Notes: a model not told the origin generated them from the sequence alone. 64,000 nt of DNA from JAUUSJ01 sp051880475 (GCA_051880475.1 JBJEOA010000007.1:1-64000), one strand, 5' to 3'. Positions 27,082 to 37,743 are shown, counted from the stretch's first letter. Translations and numbers: made by a program.

Positions 27082-28440
27082 CTATAGAAGTCTTAAAGCA
27101 TCTGAAACGGTTTTTACACCAATCAAGTCCATATTCTCTCTCTCTGTCTTTGGCAACACTTCTAAATTCGCCATAGGCAAAATGCATCGCGAAAATCCAA
27201 GTTTCCTTGCTTCATTCACCCTCTTATCGGCAAAAGAGACACCTCGAATTTCTCCTGTCAATCCAACTTCTCCAAAAATCAATGTGTTAGAATCCATCGC
27301 TCGATTTTTATAACTTGAAACGATTGCCATTACAATGCCAAGGTCAATGGCTGGTTCACCAAGCTTCATTCCACCAGTTAAATTTACATAGGCATCGCAG
27401 CCACCAAGCATAAGTCCCGCTCTTTTTTCTAATACTGCCATTAATAAATTCACTCTATTATAGTCAAGTCCAACTGTTGTTCTTCTTGGCATCTGAAAAT
27501 TGGTATTTGAAATCAATGCCTGAATTTCAATCATGATTGGTCTTGTCCCTTCCACAGAACATACGATGACGGAACCCGCAGCGTCCATTGGTCTTCCTGC
27601 GAGCAGAGCTTTTGATGGATTTTCCACCTCCACTAGTCCCTCATTTCTCATCTCAAAAACACCAATCTCATTTGTCGAACCGAATCTATTTTTTACTCCT
27701 CTTAAAATACGATACGCTGCGAATCTCTCCCCCTCAAAATAAAGAACCGTATCTACCATATGCTCTAACGTCCTTGGACCTGCCACCACTCCTTCTTTTG
27801 TCACATGTCCTACAATAAAAGTTGCTATATTTAGTCGCTTAGCAATCTGCATTAACATAGAAGTCACTTCTCTAACTTGTGTGACAGAGCCCGCCGCCGA
27901 GGAAACTTTATCTGTACACATTGTTTGAATTGAGTCAATTACCACTATATCTGGCGTCTCCTTCTCAATGGTATTGCAAATAATATCTATATCTGTCTCG
28001 CAAAGCAAATATAATTCCTCAAAAAATTCTCCTAATCTGCTCGCTCTCATCTTAATCTGTCTAAGCGACTCTTCCCCAGATACATAGAGCACTTTCTTTT
28101 TTTGATTTGCCAGATTCCTGCAAACCTGTAATAATAATGTTGATTTTCCAATTCCAGGGTCTCCGCCAACTAAAGTGAGCGAACCTTTTACAATACCACC
28201 GCCTAAAACTCTGTCTAGCTCTTTGATATTTGTCAAGATTCGCTCTTCTTCTTTCATATCCACTTGGAAAAGACCAGTCACTTTAGACTTTGTCACCTTC
28301 TTTTCCTTTCCGCCCTGAGAGGTTATTACTCTTTCCTCCACGAATGTATTCCAGCTTCGGCAGCCTGGGCATTGCCCAAGCCACTTTGCTGATTCATATC
28401 CACATTCCTGGCAAAAATACATTTGTCTTGTCTTTGCCAT
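27082..28440 (-). CDS. radA: DNA repair protein RadA (Sms)
   Basis: RecA-like ATPase that drives branch migration and processing of recombination intermediates. The 452-aa sequence shows the N-terminal zinc finger CQECGYESAKWLGQCPGC, Walker A GDPGIGKST, the RadA-specific KNRFG motif and a C-terminal Lon-like domain (GLTGEIRGVS). Length and order are standard. It lies 16 bp after the small 'endosialidase'-like gene and probably belongs to the clpC transcription unit, as in many Clostridia. Confidence 0.96.
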   Translation of the reverse strand: MAKTRQMYFCQECGYESAKWLGQCPGCRSWNTFVEERVITSQGGKEKKVTKSKVTGLFQVDMKEEERILTNIKELDRVLGGGIVKGSLTLVGGDPGIGKSTLLLQVCRNLANQKKKVLYVSGEESLRQIKMRASRLGEFFEELYLLCETDIDIICNTIEKETPDIVVIDSIQTMCTDKVSSAAGSVTQVREVTSMLMQIAKRLNIATFIVGHVTKEGVVAGPRTLEHMVDTVLYFEGERFAAYRILRGVKNRFGSTNEIGVFEMRNEGLVEVENPSKALLAGRPMDAAGSVIVCSVEGTRPIMIEIQALISNTNFQMPRRTTVGLDYNRVNLLMAVLEKRAGLMLGGCDAYVNLTGGMKLGEPAIDLGIVMAIVSSYKNRAMDSNTLIFGEVGLTGEIRGVSFADKRVNEARKLGFSRCILPMANLEVLPKTERENMDLIGVKTVSDALRLL

Positions 28441-28456
28441 AAAATTCTCCTATTAA

Positions 28457-28870
28457 TTATATTTTCTCTACTGCTACAGTAGCATTTTGTCCCTCATTAA
28501 GCTCCACACTTAAATTTAGTTTTCCACCAAGATTTGTTTTCATCTTCCCGATATTCGTATCATTAATAAATACTCGGTACTCTTTTTCTGGCTCAAGTTC
28601 TAACGTAATCTGTGCGTCAGCCAAAGCTTCTACAGAAAAAGAAACTCTTCGTCCTGTCACTGCAAAATTATGCACTACTGTTCCTGGAACAGACTCATAT
28701 ACAAATAAACCATTTCTCTCTAACTTTGTAATATCCTTAAATGTTTTGATTTTATATAAATCTCCCTCGAACTCATAATCTGCTTTTTTTGTCTTTACCG
28801 CCAATTCATAATTACCAAAGCTTAGTGTATTATTTTCTTCAGTCTGAATTAATTCTTGAATCACTGACAT
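28457..28870 (-). CDS. Small conserved protein ('endosialidase'-like of Lachnospiraceae)
   Basis: I start it at the ATG at 28870 behind TAGGAGGAT (the longer frame begins 7 codons earlier without a site), giving 137 aa. It is all beta-strand-like: SFGNYELAVKTK, LFVYESVPGT, VEKI end. From memory, close relatives beside radA/clpC in Lachnospiraceae carry the label 'endosialidase', which is doubtful for so short a protein with no visible catalytic motif. No signal peptide. The conserved place between clpC and radA suggests a housekeeping role I cannot name. Confidence 0.7.
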   Translation of the reverse strand: MSVIQELIQTEENNTLSFGNYELAVKTKKADYEFEGDLYKIKTFKDITKLERNGLFVYESVPGTVVHNFAVTGRRVSFSVEALADAQITLELEPEKEYRVFINDTNIGKMKTNLGGKLNLSVELNEGQNATVAVEKI

Positions 28871-29019
28871 TTTCTTTATCCTCCTAATCATACTCTAAAG
28901 AGCATACTCCTTTTATATTCTATCCTTTTATACTCTCTAGGCGAAAACAACTTTGTTGTCTCAATCTGTATTTTCATTATATAATATTTTTCTTCTTATG
29001 GCTAGTACGATTTTATATT

Positions 29020-31467
29020 TCATACTTTTTTTGTGATACTTAATTTTTCTTCCAACACTTGGACAAAAACGACATCACCAGATGCGATTTCTCCACTCAA
29101 AATTTTATCTGCAAGCAAATCTTCCATCTCCTGCTGCAATGCTCTTCGAAGTGGTCTTGCTCCATATTTTTCATCGTATCCTATTTTTAAAATATATGGA
29201 TACACACTCTCATCCACCTCTAGCTCTAAGTTCATCTGCTCTTTCGCTCTCTTTATCAGAGTATTCATCAATAACTGTAAAATCTTGATAAGCTGTTCTT
29301 TTCCAAGCGAATGGAAAACGATAATCTCATCAATTCGATTCAAAAACTCTGGTCTGAAAACATGACTAATCTCATCCATCACTCCTGCTTTCATCACTTC
29401 GTAATTTTTCTTCTCATCTGCCACCGAGGCAAATCCCAATGTCTTTGGAGCCATGATACGCTGTGCACCCGCATTAGAAGTCATAATAATGATTGTATTT
29501 CTAAAATCTATCTTTCTTCCGGTAGAATCTGTAATATGTCCGTCATCTAATACTTGAAGCAAAATATTAAAAACATCTACATGAGCTTTCTCAATCTCAT
29601 CTAGTAAGATGACTGAATATGGATTTCTCCTCACTTTCTCGCTAAACTGTCCTCCATCTTCATAACCGACATAACCTGGAGGAGAGCCGATTAATTTTGA
29701 CACACTATGCTTTTCCATATACTCTGACATATCAACACGAATCATCGCTTCCTCGTCGCCAAACATTGCCTCTGCGAGTGCTTTACAAAGCTCTGTTTTT
29801 CCGACACCAGTCGGACCTAAAAAGAGAAAAGAACCAATTGGACGATTTGGATCTTTTAATCCGACACGCCCCCTCTTTACTGCCTTAGAAACTGCCTTTA
29901 CAGCCTCATCTTGACCAATGACTCTCTCGTGAAGCGTCCCCTCTAAATGCAATAATCTTTGCTGTTCCTTTTTCTCAAGCTGCTTTACTGGAATTTTAGT
30001 CCACATAGAAATCACTTTTGCGATATCAGACTCTTCCACTAAATTCTCTCTTTTTTCCTTCGCTTTTTGCCATTTTTGCATCTGTTTTTCAAGCATCTGC
30101 TCCTTTTTTGTCTGCTGTGCTTTATACTCAGACGCTTTTTTTAGATTGCCTTTTATAAGAGCTGCTTCTTTTTGCTGCTTTAAGACTATAATGGACTCTT
30201 CTAATTTTTTTATTTGCTCTGGCATAGCAATCGCAGAAATATTTTTTCTAGAAGCCGCCTCATCAATCAAATCAATTGCTTTATCTGGAAAATATCTATC
30301 ATGAATATAGCGCTTTGCTAACTCTACTGCCGCTACTATTGCTTCATGTGTAAATATTACATTGTGATGCTCTTGTAATTTTCCCTTGAGACCATTTAAA
30401 ATATCTATTGTCTCCTCCTTTGTAGGTTCTTCTACTACAACAGGCTGAAATCTTCTCTCAAGCGCTGCATCTTTTTCTATATATTTTCTGTACTCTTCTC
30501 TCGTAGTGGCACCGATAAGTTGAATCTCACCTCTCGCTAAAGAAGGCTTCATAATATTAGAAGCATCAATCGCACCTTCCGCTCCGCCAGCACCAATCAT
30601 CGTATGAATTTCATCTAAAAATAAAATGGTATTGCCCTCATTTTTTACTTCAAAGAGCAATCTTTTCATTCTCTCTTCAAATTCTCCTCGATACTTAGAG
30701 CCTGCCACAAGACCTGCTAAATCAATTGTGCGAATTTTCTTTCCAATCATCATCTGAGGAACTTCTCCATCCACAATTCTTTTTGCGAGTCCCTCTGCAA
30801 TCGCAGTTTTTCCAACTCCTGGTTCTCCAATTAAACAAGGATTATTTTTCGTTCTTCGACTCAAGATTTGAATTACTCTATCCATCTCAGCTTTTCTTCC
30901 AATAATTGGGTCTAATCGCCCTTCTTTCGCAAGCTGAGTTAAATCTGTACTATATTGTTCTAAGACAGAGCCTTTTTTGTTTTTATTTCCACTTTTCATT
31001 GATTTTAGCTCTGCCTTGGCACTTTGTGAGTCAAATCCAGACGCCATTAAAATATCCATCAAAATTTTTTGTATGGATATCCCCAATGTTTCTAGTAATC
31101 TCACCGCCACAGATTCACTTTCTCGAAGAACAGACATTAAAATATGCTCACTTCCAATTGTGGCAGATTTTAATCGAATTGCCTGACTTGTACTTTTTTC
31201 TAATATTTTTTGAGCTTTCGGTGTAAAACGAAATACTTCCGTGACACTCATATCATATTCTGGAGAGGTCTTATCTAAAATCATCTCCGTAATATTATCC
31301 TCATTTACGCCGTTTTCTGCTAGAATTTTCGAGGCTAGACTTTCGCTTACTCGGATTAGTCCAACTAAAATATGTTCACTTCCCACAAATGTCTGTCCAA
31401 ACTCCATCGCTGCCTGTTTCGCATATTCTAAAGCTGACTCGGCCTGAGCCGTAAGTTTAAGTTCCAT
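29020..31467 (-). CDS. clpC: ATP-dependent Clp protease ATPase ClpC
   Basis: HSP100 unfoldase that feeds ClpP. The 815-aa sequence has an N-terminal double Clp repeat (~1-145), AAA+ module 1 with GEPGVGKTA, a middle region with the UVR-like coiled segment, AAA+ module 2 with GPTGVGKTE, and the C-terminal D2-small domain. This is the usual ClpC layout and length. Its neighbours are unusual compared with Bacillus: no ctsR, mcsA or mcsB precede it, but a GntR-family regulator does, 24 bp upstream. The ATG follows an AGGAGG-like site. Confidence 0.96.
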   Translation of the reverse strand: MELKLTAQAESALEYAKQAAMEFGQTFVGSEHILVGLIRVSESLASKILAENGVNEDNITEMILDKTSPEYDMSVTEVFRFTPKAQKILEKSTSQAIRLKSATIGSEHILMSVLRESESVAVRLLETLGISIQKILMDILMASGFDSQSAKAELKSMKSGNKNKKGSVLEQYSTDLTQLAKEGRLDPIIGRKAEMDRVIQILSRRTKNNPCLIGEPGVGKTAIAEGLAKRIVDGEVPQMMIGKKIRTIDLAGLVAGSKYRGEFEERMKRLLFEVKNEGNTILFLDEIHTMIGAGGAEGAIDASNIMKPSLARGEIQLIGATTREEYRKYIEKDAALERRFQPVVVEEPTKEETIDILNGLKGKLQEHHNVIFTHEAIVAAVELAKRYIHDRYFPDKAIDLIDEAASRKNISAIAMPEQIKKLEESIIVLKQQKEAALIKGNLKKASEYKAQQTKKEQMLEKQMQKWQKAKEKRENLVEESDIAKVISMWTKIPVKQLEKKEQQRLLHLEGTLHERVIGQDEAVKAVSKAVKRGRVGLKDPNRPIGSFLFLGPTGVGKTELCKALAEAMFGDEEAMIRVDMSEYMEKHSVSKLIGSPPGYVGYEDGGQFSEKVRRNPYSVILLDEIEKAHVDVFNILLQVLDDGHITDSTGRKIDFRNTIIIMTSNAGAQRIMAPKTLGFASVADEKKNYEVMKAGVMDEISHVFRPEFLNRIDEIIVFHSLGKEQLIKILQLLMNTLIKRAKEQMNLELEVDESVYPYILKIGYDEKYGARPLRRALQQEMEDLLADKILSGEIASGDVVFVQVLEEKLSITKKV

Positions 31468-31491
31468 TTATTTCCTCCTATTACCTATATA

Positions 31492-31866
31492 CTATAAAAA
31501 AAACATATCATACATATCTGATACGATACGAGACATTTCATCTTTTGTAATATCTTTACAAATTGCTTTTGCAATAATCATCTCCATCTCTTGATGCAAA
31601 GATGCAATATGGTCAGCCTTTGAGCCCGCATCAATACAAATAACTGCTCCTGTTCTTCGATCCAATTTTAAGTATCCTTCCTGCTTTAAGATACTATACG
31701 CCTTATTTACAGTGTGCATATTCACACCAAGCTCTTGCGCCATCTGTCTCACAGAAGGCAAAGACTCACCATCTTTTAGTTCCTCTTTCGCAATCGCAAT
31801 CACAATTTGATTGTGGAGCTGCATATAAATCGCTTGCTCACTGCTAAAATCTATCTCAATTAACAT
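31492..31866 (-). CDS. GntR-family (YtrA-type) transcriptional regulator
   Basis: Short GntR repressor with only a DNA-binding domain and a ~40-residue helical tail (124 aa from the ATG at 31866, nine bases after GGAGG). The winged helix is seen in IDFSSEQAIYMQLHNQIV, LPSVRQMAQELGVN and TVNKAYSILKQEGYL. YtrA-type regulators usually sit ahead of ABC transporter genes; this one leads into clpC instead. A 19-bp inverted repeat overlaps its promoter, so it probably controls its own transcription and that of clpC. The effector is unknown. Confidence 0.88.
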   Translation of the reverse strand: MLIEIDFSSEQAIYMQLHNQIVIAIAKEELKDGESLPSVRQMAQELGVNMHTVNKAYSILKQEGYLKLDRRTGAVICIDAGSKADHIASLHQEMEMIIAKAICKDITKDEMSRIVSDMYDMFFL

Positions 31867-31929
31867 GACCATATTCCTCCTTCACTGCAAAACTTTATAA
31901 ATCTAGAACATCTAATTTTATCTCCCATT

Positions 31930-31967
31930 GTTATATATATACTATAACAAATGATACGTTTTGTCAA
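31930..31967 (-). promoter_or_regulatory. Promoter with palindromic operator ahead of gntR-clpC
   Basis: Minus strand TTGACA (31967-31962), 17-bp spacer, TAGTAT (31944-31939). The -10 lies inside the inverted repeat GTTATA-N7-TATAAC (31948-31930), a layout typical of GntR autoregulation. No CtsR-type GGTCAAA heptads were seen. Confidence 0.7.
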
Positions 31968-32074
31968 GCAATGAAGATTTTCCTACTTAAGCAGTTTATC
32001 CTATTTTCCTAATAAATAGAACTTGACGTTTTCTCTTACGATAACTTACGCCAAGCTCTTATTTTCGTATTTAT

Positions 32075-33553
32075 TTAATGATACAAAGAATCATTTTCGT
32101 ATTTTGCTTCACAGGTACATTCAATCTCTAATCTCTTAAACATTCTGCTGTCATTTTCTGCCAACATAACAGAACAATGTGCCTGACATCCAGAAAGCTT
32201 TGGCAACTGCTCTAGCGCACGTTTTGCCATTGGGTTAAATACAACACTGCTTGATAAAGCAATCAATACTTCCTCCATATGCAATCTCGGATTTTTGCTA
32301 TGCAAATAATTTACTTTAAGAGACTGAATTGGCTCAATTGCATTTGAAGAAATCAAATCAATATTGGCATCGATATTTCCTAATTTCTTTAAAGCATTCA
32401 GTAACATTCCAGCTGATGGTCCAAGAAGTTTTGAAGTCTTTCCTGTAATAATAGTGCCGTCAGGAAGTTCCATCGCTGCGGCAGGCACTCCAGTTTCTTT
32501 TTCCAAAGCTTTTGCAACAGATACAACTTTTCTTCTATCTAAGGTAATATCTGCCTGATTTAATAAAAGCTCAATCTTATAAAGCGGTACTTCATTGCAT
32601 TTTTGCAATAATACATCATTCGCTGTGCGATAATATCTTCGGATAATCTCCTGCTTAGAAGCCTCGCAGCAGGCCTCATCATCAATAATGCAATTTCCAG
32701 CCATATTTACACCCATATCTGTCGGAGATTGGTATGGACTCTTTCCATAGATTTTTTGAAAAATTGTTCGAAGTACAGGGAAAATTTCAATATCCCTATT
32801 ATAGTTTACTGTAGTTTTTCCATATGCCTCCAAATGAAATGGGTCAATCATATTTACATCATTTAAATCTGCTGTGGCAGCCTCATATGCTAAGTTTACT
32901 GGATGCTTTAGAGGAATATTCCAAATAGGGAATGTCTCAAATTTTGCATATCCTGCGTGAATTCCTCTCTTATGCTCATGATAAAGCTGAGAAAGACATA
33001 CCGCCATCTTTCCACTTCCTGGTCCTGGAGCTGTCACAATAACAAGAGGGCGACTTGTCTTAATATAATCATTTTTTCCATATCCATCCTCACTCACAAT
33101 GAGAGGTATATTATTTGGATATCCGGCAATTAAATAATGTAAATAAACGGGAATATTAAACTGCTCTAATTTTTCTTTAAATAATTTTGCACTGTCTTGT
33201 CCCGTATACTTTGTCATGACAACACTGCCGACATAAAGCCCTTTTTCTCGAAAAGTATCAATTAATCGAAGAACATCTAAATCATATGTAATTCCGATAT
33301 CTCCTCTTACTTTATTTTTCTCAATATCTTGTGCACTAATCGCAATCACAATCTCTGCCTGATCAGAAAGCTGCATTAACATCTGAAATTTTGAATCCTT
33401 TTGAAAACCTGGCAAAACTCTAGCTGCGTGATAATCGTCAAAAAGCTTTCCTCCAAATTCCAGATAAAGCTTATCTCCAAAATCCCCTATTCTTTTTTTG
33501 ATTTGTTCTGACTGTGTCTTAATATATTTTTCATTATCAAATCCTATTTTCAT
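32075..33553 (-). CDS. DUF1846 (UPF0371) family protein
   Basis: 492 aa from the ATG at 33553, which follows AAGGAAGGAAAG; the open frame extends 27 codons further without a site. The sequence is that of the DUF1846 family: KIGFDNEKYI start, VTAPGPGSGKMAVCLSQLYHE (a P-loop-like stretch), DMGVNMAGNCI and a cysteine-containing C-terminus. The biochemical role is not established to my knowledge. It is a cytosolic protein that stands as a single gene between gntR and the ClC channel. Confidence 0.88.
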   Translation of the reverse strand: MKIGFDNEKYIKTQSEQIKKRIGDFGDKLYLEFGGKLFDDYHAARVLPGFQKDSKFQMLMQLSDQAEIVIAISAQDIEKNKVRGDIGITYDLDVLRLIDTFREKGLYVGSVVMTKYTGQDSAKLFKEKLEQFNIPVYLHYLIAGYPNNIPLIVSEDGYGKNDYIKTSRPLVIVTAPGPGSGKMAVCLSQLYHEHKRGIHAGYAKFETFPIWNIPLKHPVNLAYEAATADLNDVNMIDPFHLEAYGKTTVNYNRDIEIFPVLRTIFQKIYGKSPYQSPTDMGVNMAGNCIIDDEACCEASKQEIIRRYYRTANDVLLQKCNEVPLYKIELLLNQADITLDRRKVVSVAKALEKETGVPAAAMELPDGTIITGKTSKLLGPSAGMLLNALKKLGNIDANIDLISSNAIEPIQSLKVNYLHSKNPRLHMEEVLIALSSSVVFNPMAKRALEQLPKLSGCQAHCSVMLAENDSRMFKRLEIECTCEAKYENDSLYH

Positions 33554-33651
33554 CTTTCTTTCCTTCCTTTTTTGGATTTTTTTGTTTTTTTCTATAAGCT
33601 TTCCACTCTCATCCCTTAACTCACTGAAAGTCAAGAGAAATTTATCTTCAT

Positions 33652-35202
33652 TTATACTTTACTCTCACAAAGAGATGTGACTTGCTCTTTTACTCTAGCT
33701 AAATTCTCTTCATCACATAAGACATACAAAATATCACTCATCAAAATATCCGTATCCCCTCTTGGGATAATCTCTTCACTTCCCCTCTGCAAAGAGACAA
33801 CAAGAGATTTCTCTGGCCACGGAATCTCTTTTATCATCTTGCCCTGTACATCCGATCCGTATCCGACGACAAAACTACTTAGCACTTTTTCATTTGAGGT
33901 ACGCTCTTCTTTTTTCTTGCCCATATTTTCTAAAATTCGATCGAGCAAGCTCTCGTAAATAGGCTCGCTATTCATTGCATACGCAAAAATATAAGAAATA
34001 ATACATACAAAAACGAGGGCTATCAAATGCTCTAATGTTCCCGTCATCTCTGCAATTAAAATAATTCCTGTAATGGGAGCTCGCACGATGGAAGAAAAAA
34101 TTCCCGCCATAGAGAGAATAATAAATGTATTAATTAACCCCTCATCAATGCCAAACATCTGAATACTAATCGTTCCAAAAATTGCTCCGACATAAGCGCC
34201 AAGAACTAAAAGAGGAAAGAAAATTCCTCCAGGGGCACCAGAGCCAAAACAAATAGCAGAGAACAAAAATTTCACTAAAAGAAGAACAATCAGATAGATG
34301 AGAAGCTGATTGCTTCGCTCTAAAATTTTTACCATCGCATGACCACCTGCTAAAACTTGAGGCATCACAAGAATCAATATACCAGAAAAGAAAAAGGGAA
34401 TAAATAATTTAAATTTCTTTGCCCTTCCATTCATCTTTTTATACATTGACTGAACAGCTAACATCACTTTATTATAAAAAGCTCCTGCACAACCTAATAA
34501 AATTCCAAGCAAAATTAATACCCAGTAATCTTTTAAAGGAAAGACTCCAAGCTCCTCAAACTGAAATACAGTTGAAAATCCAAAAATATATTTTGACAAA
34601 AAATCTGCGATAGCAGCTCCCGCCATTGTCGATATAATAACAAAGGAATTAAAATTTTTATGAATCTCCTCAAGAGAAAACATCACTCCTGACAGCGGTG
34701 CATTAAACGCTGCTGCAAGTCCGGCTCCCGCTCCACATGTAATCAAAGTCTGCTCGTCTGTCTTATCATACTTTCTAATCTTTGCAATTCCCTTTCCCGC
34801 CATCGCTCCAAGCTGCACGGACGGTCCCTCTCGTCCAAGAGACATACCACCGATAATACAGAGTGTTCCTCCAATTATTTTGGCAATTAAAACTCTCCAC
34901 CAATTTAGATTAAGATATCCCTTCATCTCTCCACTCACTTGCGGAATACCACTCCCTGAAATCATCGGTTCCCAGTCTACAATTTTTTGTACTACAATAG
35001 CTAATATAGTAAGCAAAACAAAAAACCCAACTACGTATATTGGATTTTTTTCTACAATATCCGCCACCCAAAATACAAACTTCTCCGCATATTGTAATAA
35101 TAAACGATAAATAATTGCAATAATCGCCGCCACAATTCCCACAATAACACCGTCTATCAAAACTCGAAACTTTAATTTCAAATCTGTCTGACTTTTTATC
35201 AC
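33652..35202 (-). CDS. ClC-family chloride channel/transporter with RCK_C domain
   Basis: Anion channel or H+/Cl- exchanger of 516 aa. The selectivity-filter motifs are present: GSGIPQ, GREGPSVQLG with the gating Glu, and GAPGGIFFPLL. About ten hydrophobic segments (~15-410) precede a cytosolic C-terminal domain (~435-510) that looks like RCK_C/TrkA-C, as in the prokaryotic ClC subgroup with ligand-binding tails. The gating Glu argues for an exchanger or regulated channel. It is a single gene; the ATG lies about 10 bp downstream of an AAGGAAAAAAAG stretch. Confidence 0.92.
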   Translation of the reverse strand: MIKSQTDLKLKFRVLIDGVIVGIVAAIIAIIYRLLLQYAEKFVFWVADIVEKNPIYVVGFFVLLTILAIVVQKIVDWEPMISGSGIPQVSGEMKGYLNLNWWRVLIAKIIGGTLCIIGGMSLGREGPSVQLGAMAGKGIAKIRKYDKTDEQTLITCGAGAGLAAAFNAPLSGVMFSLEEIHKNFNSFVIISTMAGAAIADFLSKYIFGFSTVFQFEELGVFPLKDYWVLILLGILLGCAGAFYNKVMLAVQSMYKKMNGRAKKFKLFIPFFFSGILILVMPQVLAGGHAMVKILERSNQLLIYLIVLLLVKFLFSAICFGSGAPGGIFFPLLVLGAYVGAIFGTISIQMFGIDEGLINTFIILSMAGIFSSIVRAPITGIILIAEMTGTLEHLIALVFVCIISYIFAYAMNSEPIYESLLDRILENMGKKKEERTSNEKVLSSFVVGYGSDVQGKMIKEIPWPEKSLVVSLQRGSEEIIPRGDTDILMSDILYVLCDEENLARVKEQVTSLCESKV

Positions 35203-35331
35203 TTTTTTTCCTTCTCTCTTTTGTTTCGTTTTTTATCATAGATTTTATCTTAACACAGAAAAATTAATTATACAATACCATAAATTTACACGATTCTTTT
35301 CTTTATTACAAGTTTTGCGATATATTTCCAT

Positions 35332-36378
35332 CTAAAATTTATTTGATAAAAGCCACATAATCGCCAAATCAAACCACTGTGCAACTTCTGGATTTCCTTT
35401 TCCCTCTATCCACTTTGGATGTGCCTTTTGATATTCACAAAACGCCTCATATTCTTTTTTATCTTCCTCACTTAGAGATATTTCTCCCGCTTGAATCGCA
35501 TTCATCAGTAAATTTGTCTGTTCATGAGTATAGTCTTCTCCAAACAATCCCTTAGCCCAAATCTCATTTGCCAATGACATTCCGTGATCTCCGCTTGAAA
35601 ATAAATGATATCCAACTGGTATCTTTCTCTCTCGAAGTTCTCTCATAAACAATAGACTATTTTCCATTGGCACTAACTCATCTGTCACTGTATGCCATAG
35701 AAAACAAGGTGGTGTATCTTTTTTTACATGCTTCTCAAGAGACATATACTCTAGAGCCTCTTTCTTTGTCTTACAGTTAGGAATTCCCTCATATTCTTGC
35801 TCTATATTCTCATAAATATCTCTTCCAAGAAGTGCTCGAATAGAGTCTTGGTGCGCGTATACTCCTGATGTAATAACAGGATAAGATAAAATAGCGGCAT
35901 CTGGGCGATTGGAATACTTGGCATATTTTTCTCCCATTTTTGTATTTTCTTCCACTACATCGGAAAAATGCACACAGCTGCTTGCACATAAATGTCCCCC
36001 CGCTGAGAATCCACAGACAGCCACTCGATTTATATCAATATCAAACTGCTCAGCTCGACTTCTAATATAGCGAATCGCTCTTGATAAATCTTTTAGAGCC
36101 TGCATTTTTACAGGAGTACCCATGAGACGATTGATTGTATACGTCAAGACAAACGCCTGATATCCCTCCTCATAAAACCGCTTTGCTATCATCTCTCCCT
36201 CAGTCGGTGATACAGAGGCATAACCTCCCCCTGGCACGACAACCATACAAGGGTACGACATCTTTTCTTCCTTTTTCTCATCATGCAAATATGCCATAAT
36301 ACTTGGCACAAAACCACATGTATTTGGATGATTATATTCTCCCTCTTCCCAGATAATATATTTTTTCTTTTCTAACAT
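35332..36378 (-). CDS. Alpha/beta-hydrolase esterase (acetyl-xylan-esterase-like)
   Basis: Cytosolic carboxyl-ester hydrolase of ~348 aa from the ATG at 36378, which follows GGGAGGAAGAAG; the longer frame adds 25 residues read from a duplicated leader. The catalytic Ser is in VCGFSAGGH, the oxyanion loop is VVPGGGYAS, and late acidic and histidine positions appear in TDELV and SGDHGMS. The family includes hydrolases that deacetylate plant-cell-wall sugars. The nearest neighbour, a metallo-hydrolase gene, ends 9 bp from the leader. The substrate is not known. Confidence 0.8.
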   Translation of the reverse strand: MLEKKKYIIWEEGEYNHPNTCGFVPSIMAYLHDEKKEEKMSYPCMVVVPGGGYASVSPTEGEMIAKRFYEEGYQAFVLTYTINRLMGTPVKMQALKDLSRAIRYIRSRAEQFDIDINRVAVCGFSAGGHLCASSCVHFSDVVEENTKMGEKYAKYSNRPDAAILSYPVITSGVYAHQDSIRALLGRDIYENIEQEYEGIPNCKTKKEALEYMSLEKHVKKDTPPCFLWHTVTDELVPMENSLLFMRELRERKIPVGYHLFSSGDHGMSLANEIWAKGLFGEDYTHEQTNLLMNAIQAGEISLSEEDKKEYEAFCEYQKAHPKWIEGKGNPEVAQWFDLAIMWLLSNKF

Positions 36379-36393
36379 TTTTCTTCTTCCTCC

Positions 36394-36429
36394 CAAAAAT
36401 AGTTTACCTATCAAAAATAGTTTGCCTAT
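36394..36429. repeat. 18-bp tandem duplication in the esterase leader
   Basis: CAAAAATAGTTTACCTAT (36394-36411) is repeated with a single A/G difference at 36412-36429. It lies just ahead of the ribosome site of the esterase gene and explains the spurious N-terminal extension of that frame. Confidence 0.85.
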
Positions 36430-36462
36430 AAGCGAAAATGAATAGATTTTCACAAGCTAAAT

Positions 36463-37239
36463 TTAAAATTTCATAGATTTTCCATATTTAGGAATAATAA
36501 CCTTGATATCTGGACGCAGTTTTCTCATCAAGTCAACAAATCTTTTTGTATCCATCGCCACTGTAACTGGTGGAAAGGCATCATCAAAATGGCTCAAGAT
36601 AACTGTTCTAGGATTGATTTTTTGAATCATTTCTAGGGAATACTCTGCCATATCTTCTCTTCCCTGATAAGGCCATATTAATATATCAATTGGCTCTAAA
36701 AGAGACATATTTTCACTCACTCCCGCAGAGCCAAATACTAATATATTCTTCTCCTCTGTTTTTATTTTATACGCAAAGACATCTTCTCCTAGAGGAAATT
36801 TCTTATGAACTGCCTCTATTGTCAATGCTCTACCTAACTGAAAGGTAAAGATAGCTCTTGCTAATACTTTTGCACTCGTTAAAATGTCATTTTCACAATG
36901 TTTCGCCGGATAGACAATAATTGACGTTTCCCGCGTCTTAATCACATCATAGTCAGATACAATTTTTATCTTTTTATCTATATTCACGCCTCGTCTTTTT
37001 AGCGTATCTCTCATCATTTTGCTGCCATATATTTTCGCATTTGTTCGCTTTAAAACGCTTGGTGCATGATAGAGATGATCCAAATGTGGATGTGTGTTTA
37101 AAATAATATCTGCATCACCAAACTCATCCATCGATGGTCGCTCTAATTTTGGATTAATTCGTGAAAACGGATCTATTAAAATAACCTCTCCATTTTCCTC
37201 TAGTTTAATAGCAGCTGTACCGTACCATGTTATTTTCAT
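36463..37239 (-). CDS. Metallo-beta-lactamase-fold hydrolase
   Basis: Metal-dependent hydrolase of ~258 aa. The zinc-binding motif is THPHLDH, and further ligands are in PAKHCE and ILSHFDDAF. This is the UlaG-like, nonspecific branch of the superfamily rather than a true lactamase. I choose the ATG at 37239, eight bases after AGGGAG; a GTG nine bases earlier is in frame. No membrane segment. It follows the acetyltransferase gene with a 12-bp gap and the two are probably co-transcribed. The substrate cannot be inferred. Confidence 0.8.
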   Translation of the reverse strand: MKITWYGTAAIKLEENGEVILIDPFSRINPKLERPSMDEFGDADIILNTHPHLDHLYHAPSVLKRTNAKIYGSKMMRDTLKRRGVNIDKKIKIVSDYDVIKTRETSIIVYPAKHCENDILTSAKVLARAIFTFQLGRALTIEAVHKKFPLGEDVFAYKIKTEEKNILVFGSAGVSENMSLLEPIDILIWPYQGREDMAEYSLEMIQKINPRTVILSHFDDAFPPVTVAMDTKRFVDLMRKLRPDIKVIIPKYGKSMKF

Positions 37240-37251
37240 CTTTATCACTCC

Positions 37252-37743
37252 CTATTTTTCCTTTATATACTCATATGCATATCGCTTTGAGCCATCTGCC
37301 ACATAAATAATCCCACATTTCTTAAATCCATTTGCACAGATACATTTTTGCATAATCTTATTATCTGGATGGGTATCTATTCGAAGATGAGAAATTTCTC
37401 CCTTGCAAAAATCAAAACAAGTTTTTGCGATTCCTCTTGCCTTACTTGCACTAGCTAATCTGTGAATTGTCCCATACTCTGTATGCAAAATCCACTCTCC
37501 ATCCTCGATATATTGATAGGTCGGCTCCTCCCCGATAATAAAAGCAAAAACTCCGACAATTTCTCCTCGCTCTACCAATACAAAAGATTGCTGCTTTTTT
37601 ATATCATCATTAATAAGTTCTACTGACGGATAGGAGGAGTTCCACTGTGTCGGATTTCCATCCGCAATCATGATTTGTTTTGCATTCTCATATATTTCCA
37701 TAATTTTGGAAATATCTGTCTTTTGTGATTTTCTGATTTCCAT
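37252..37743 (-). CDS. GNAT-family N-acetyltransferase
   Basis: 163-aa acetyl-CoA-dependent transferase. The fold is visible from EIRKSQKTDISKIMEIYENAK at the start, through the acetyl-CoA loop region around ASASKARGIAKTCFDFC, to the LRIDTHPDNKIMQK strand and the final GIIYV segment. The substrate is unknown. It precedes the metallo-hydrolase gene by 12 bp and has AAAGGA before the ATG. Confidence 0.83.
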   Translation of the reverse strand: MEIRKSQKTDISKIMEIYENAKQIMIADGNPTQWNSSYPSVELINDDIKKQQSFVLVERGEIVGVFAFIIGEEPTYQYIEDGEWILHTEYGTIHRLASASKARGIAKTCFDFCKGEISHLRIDTHPDNKIMQKCICANGFKKCGIIYVADGSKRYAYEYIKEK

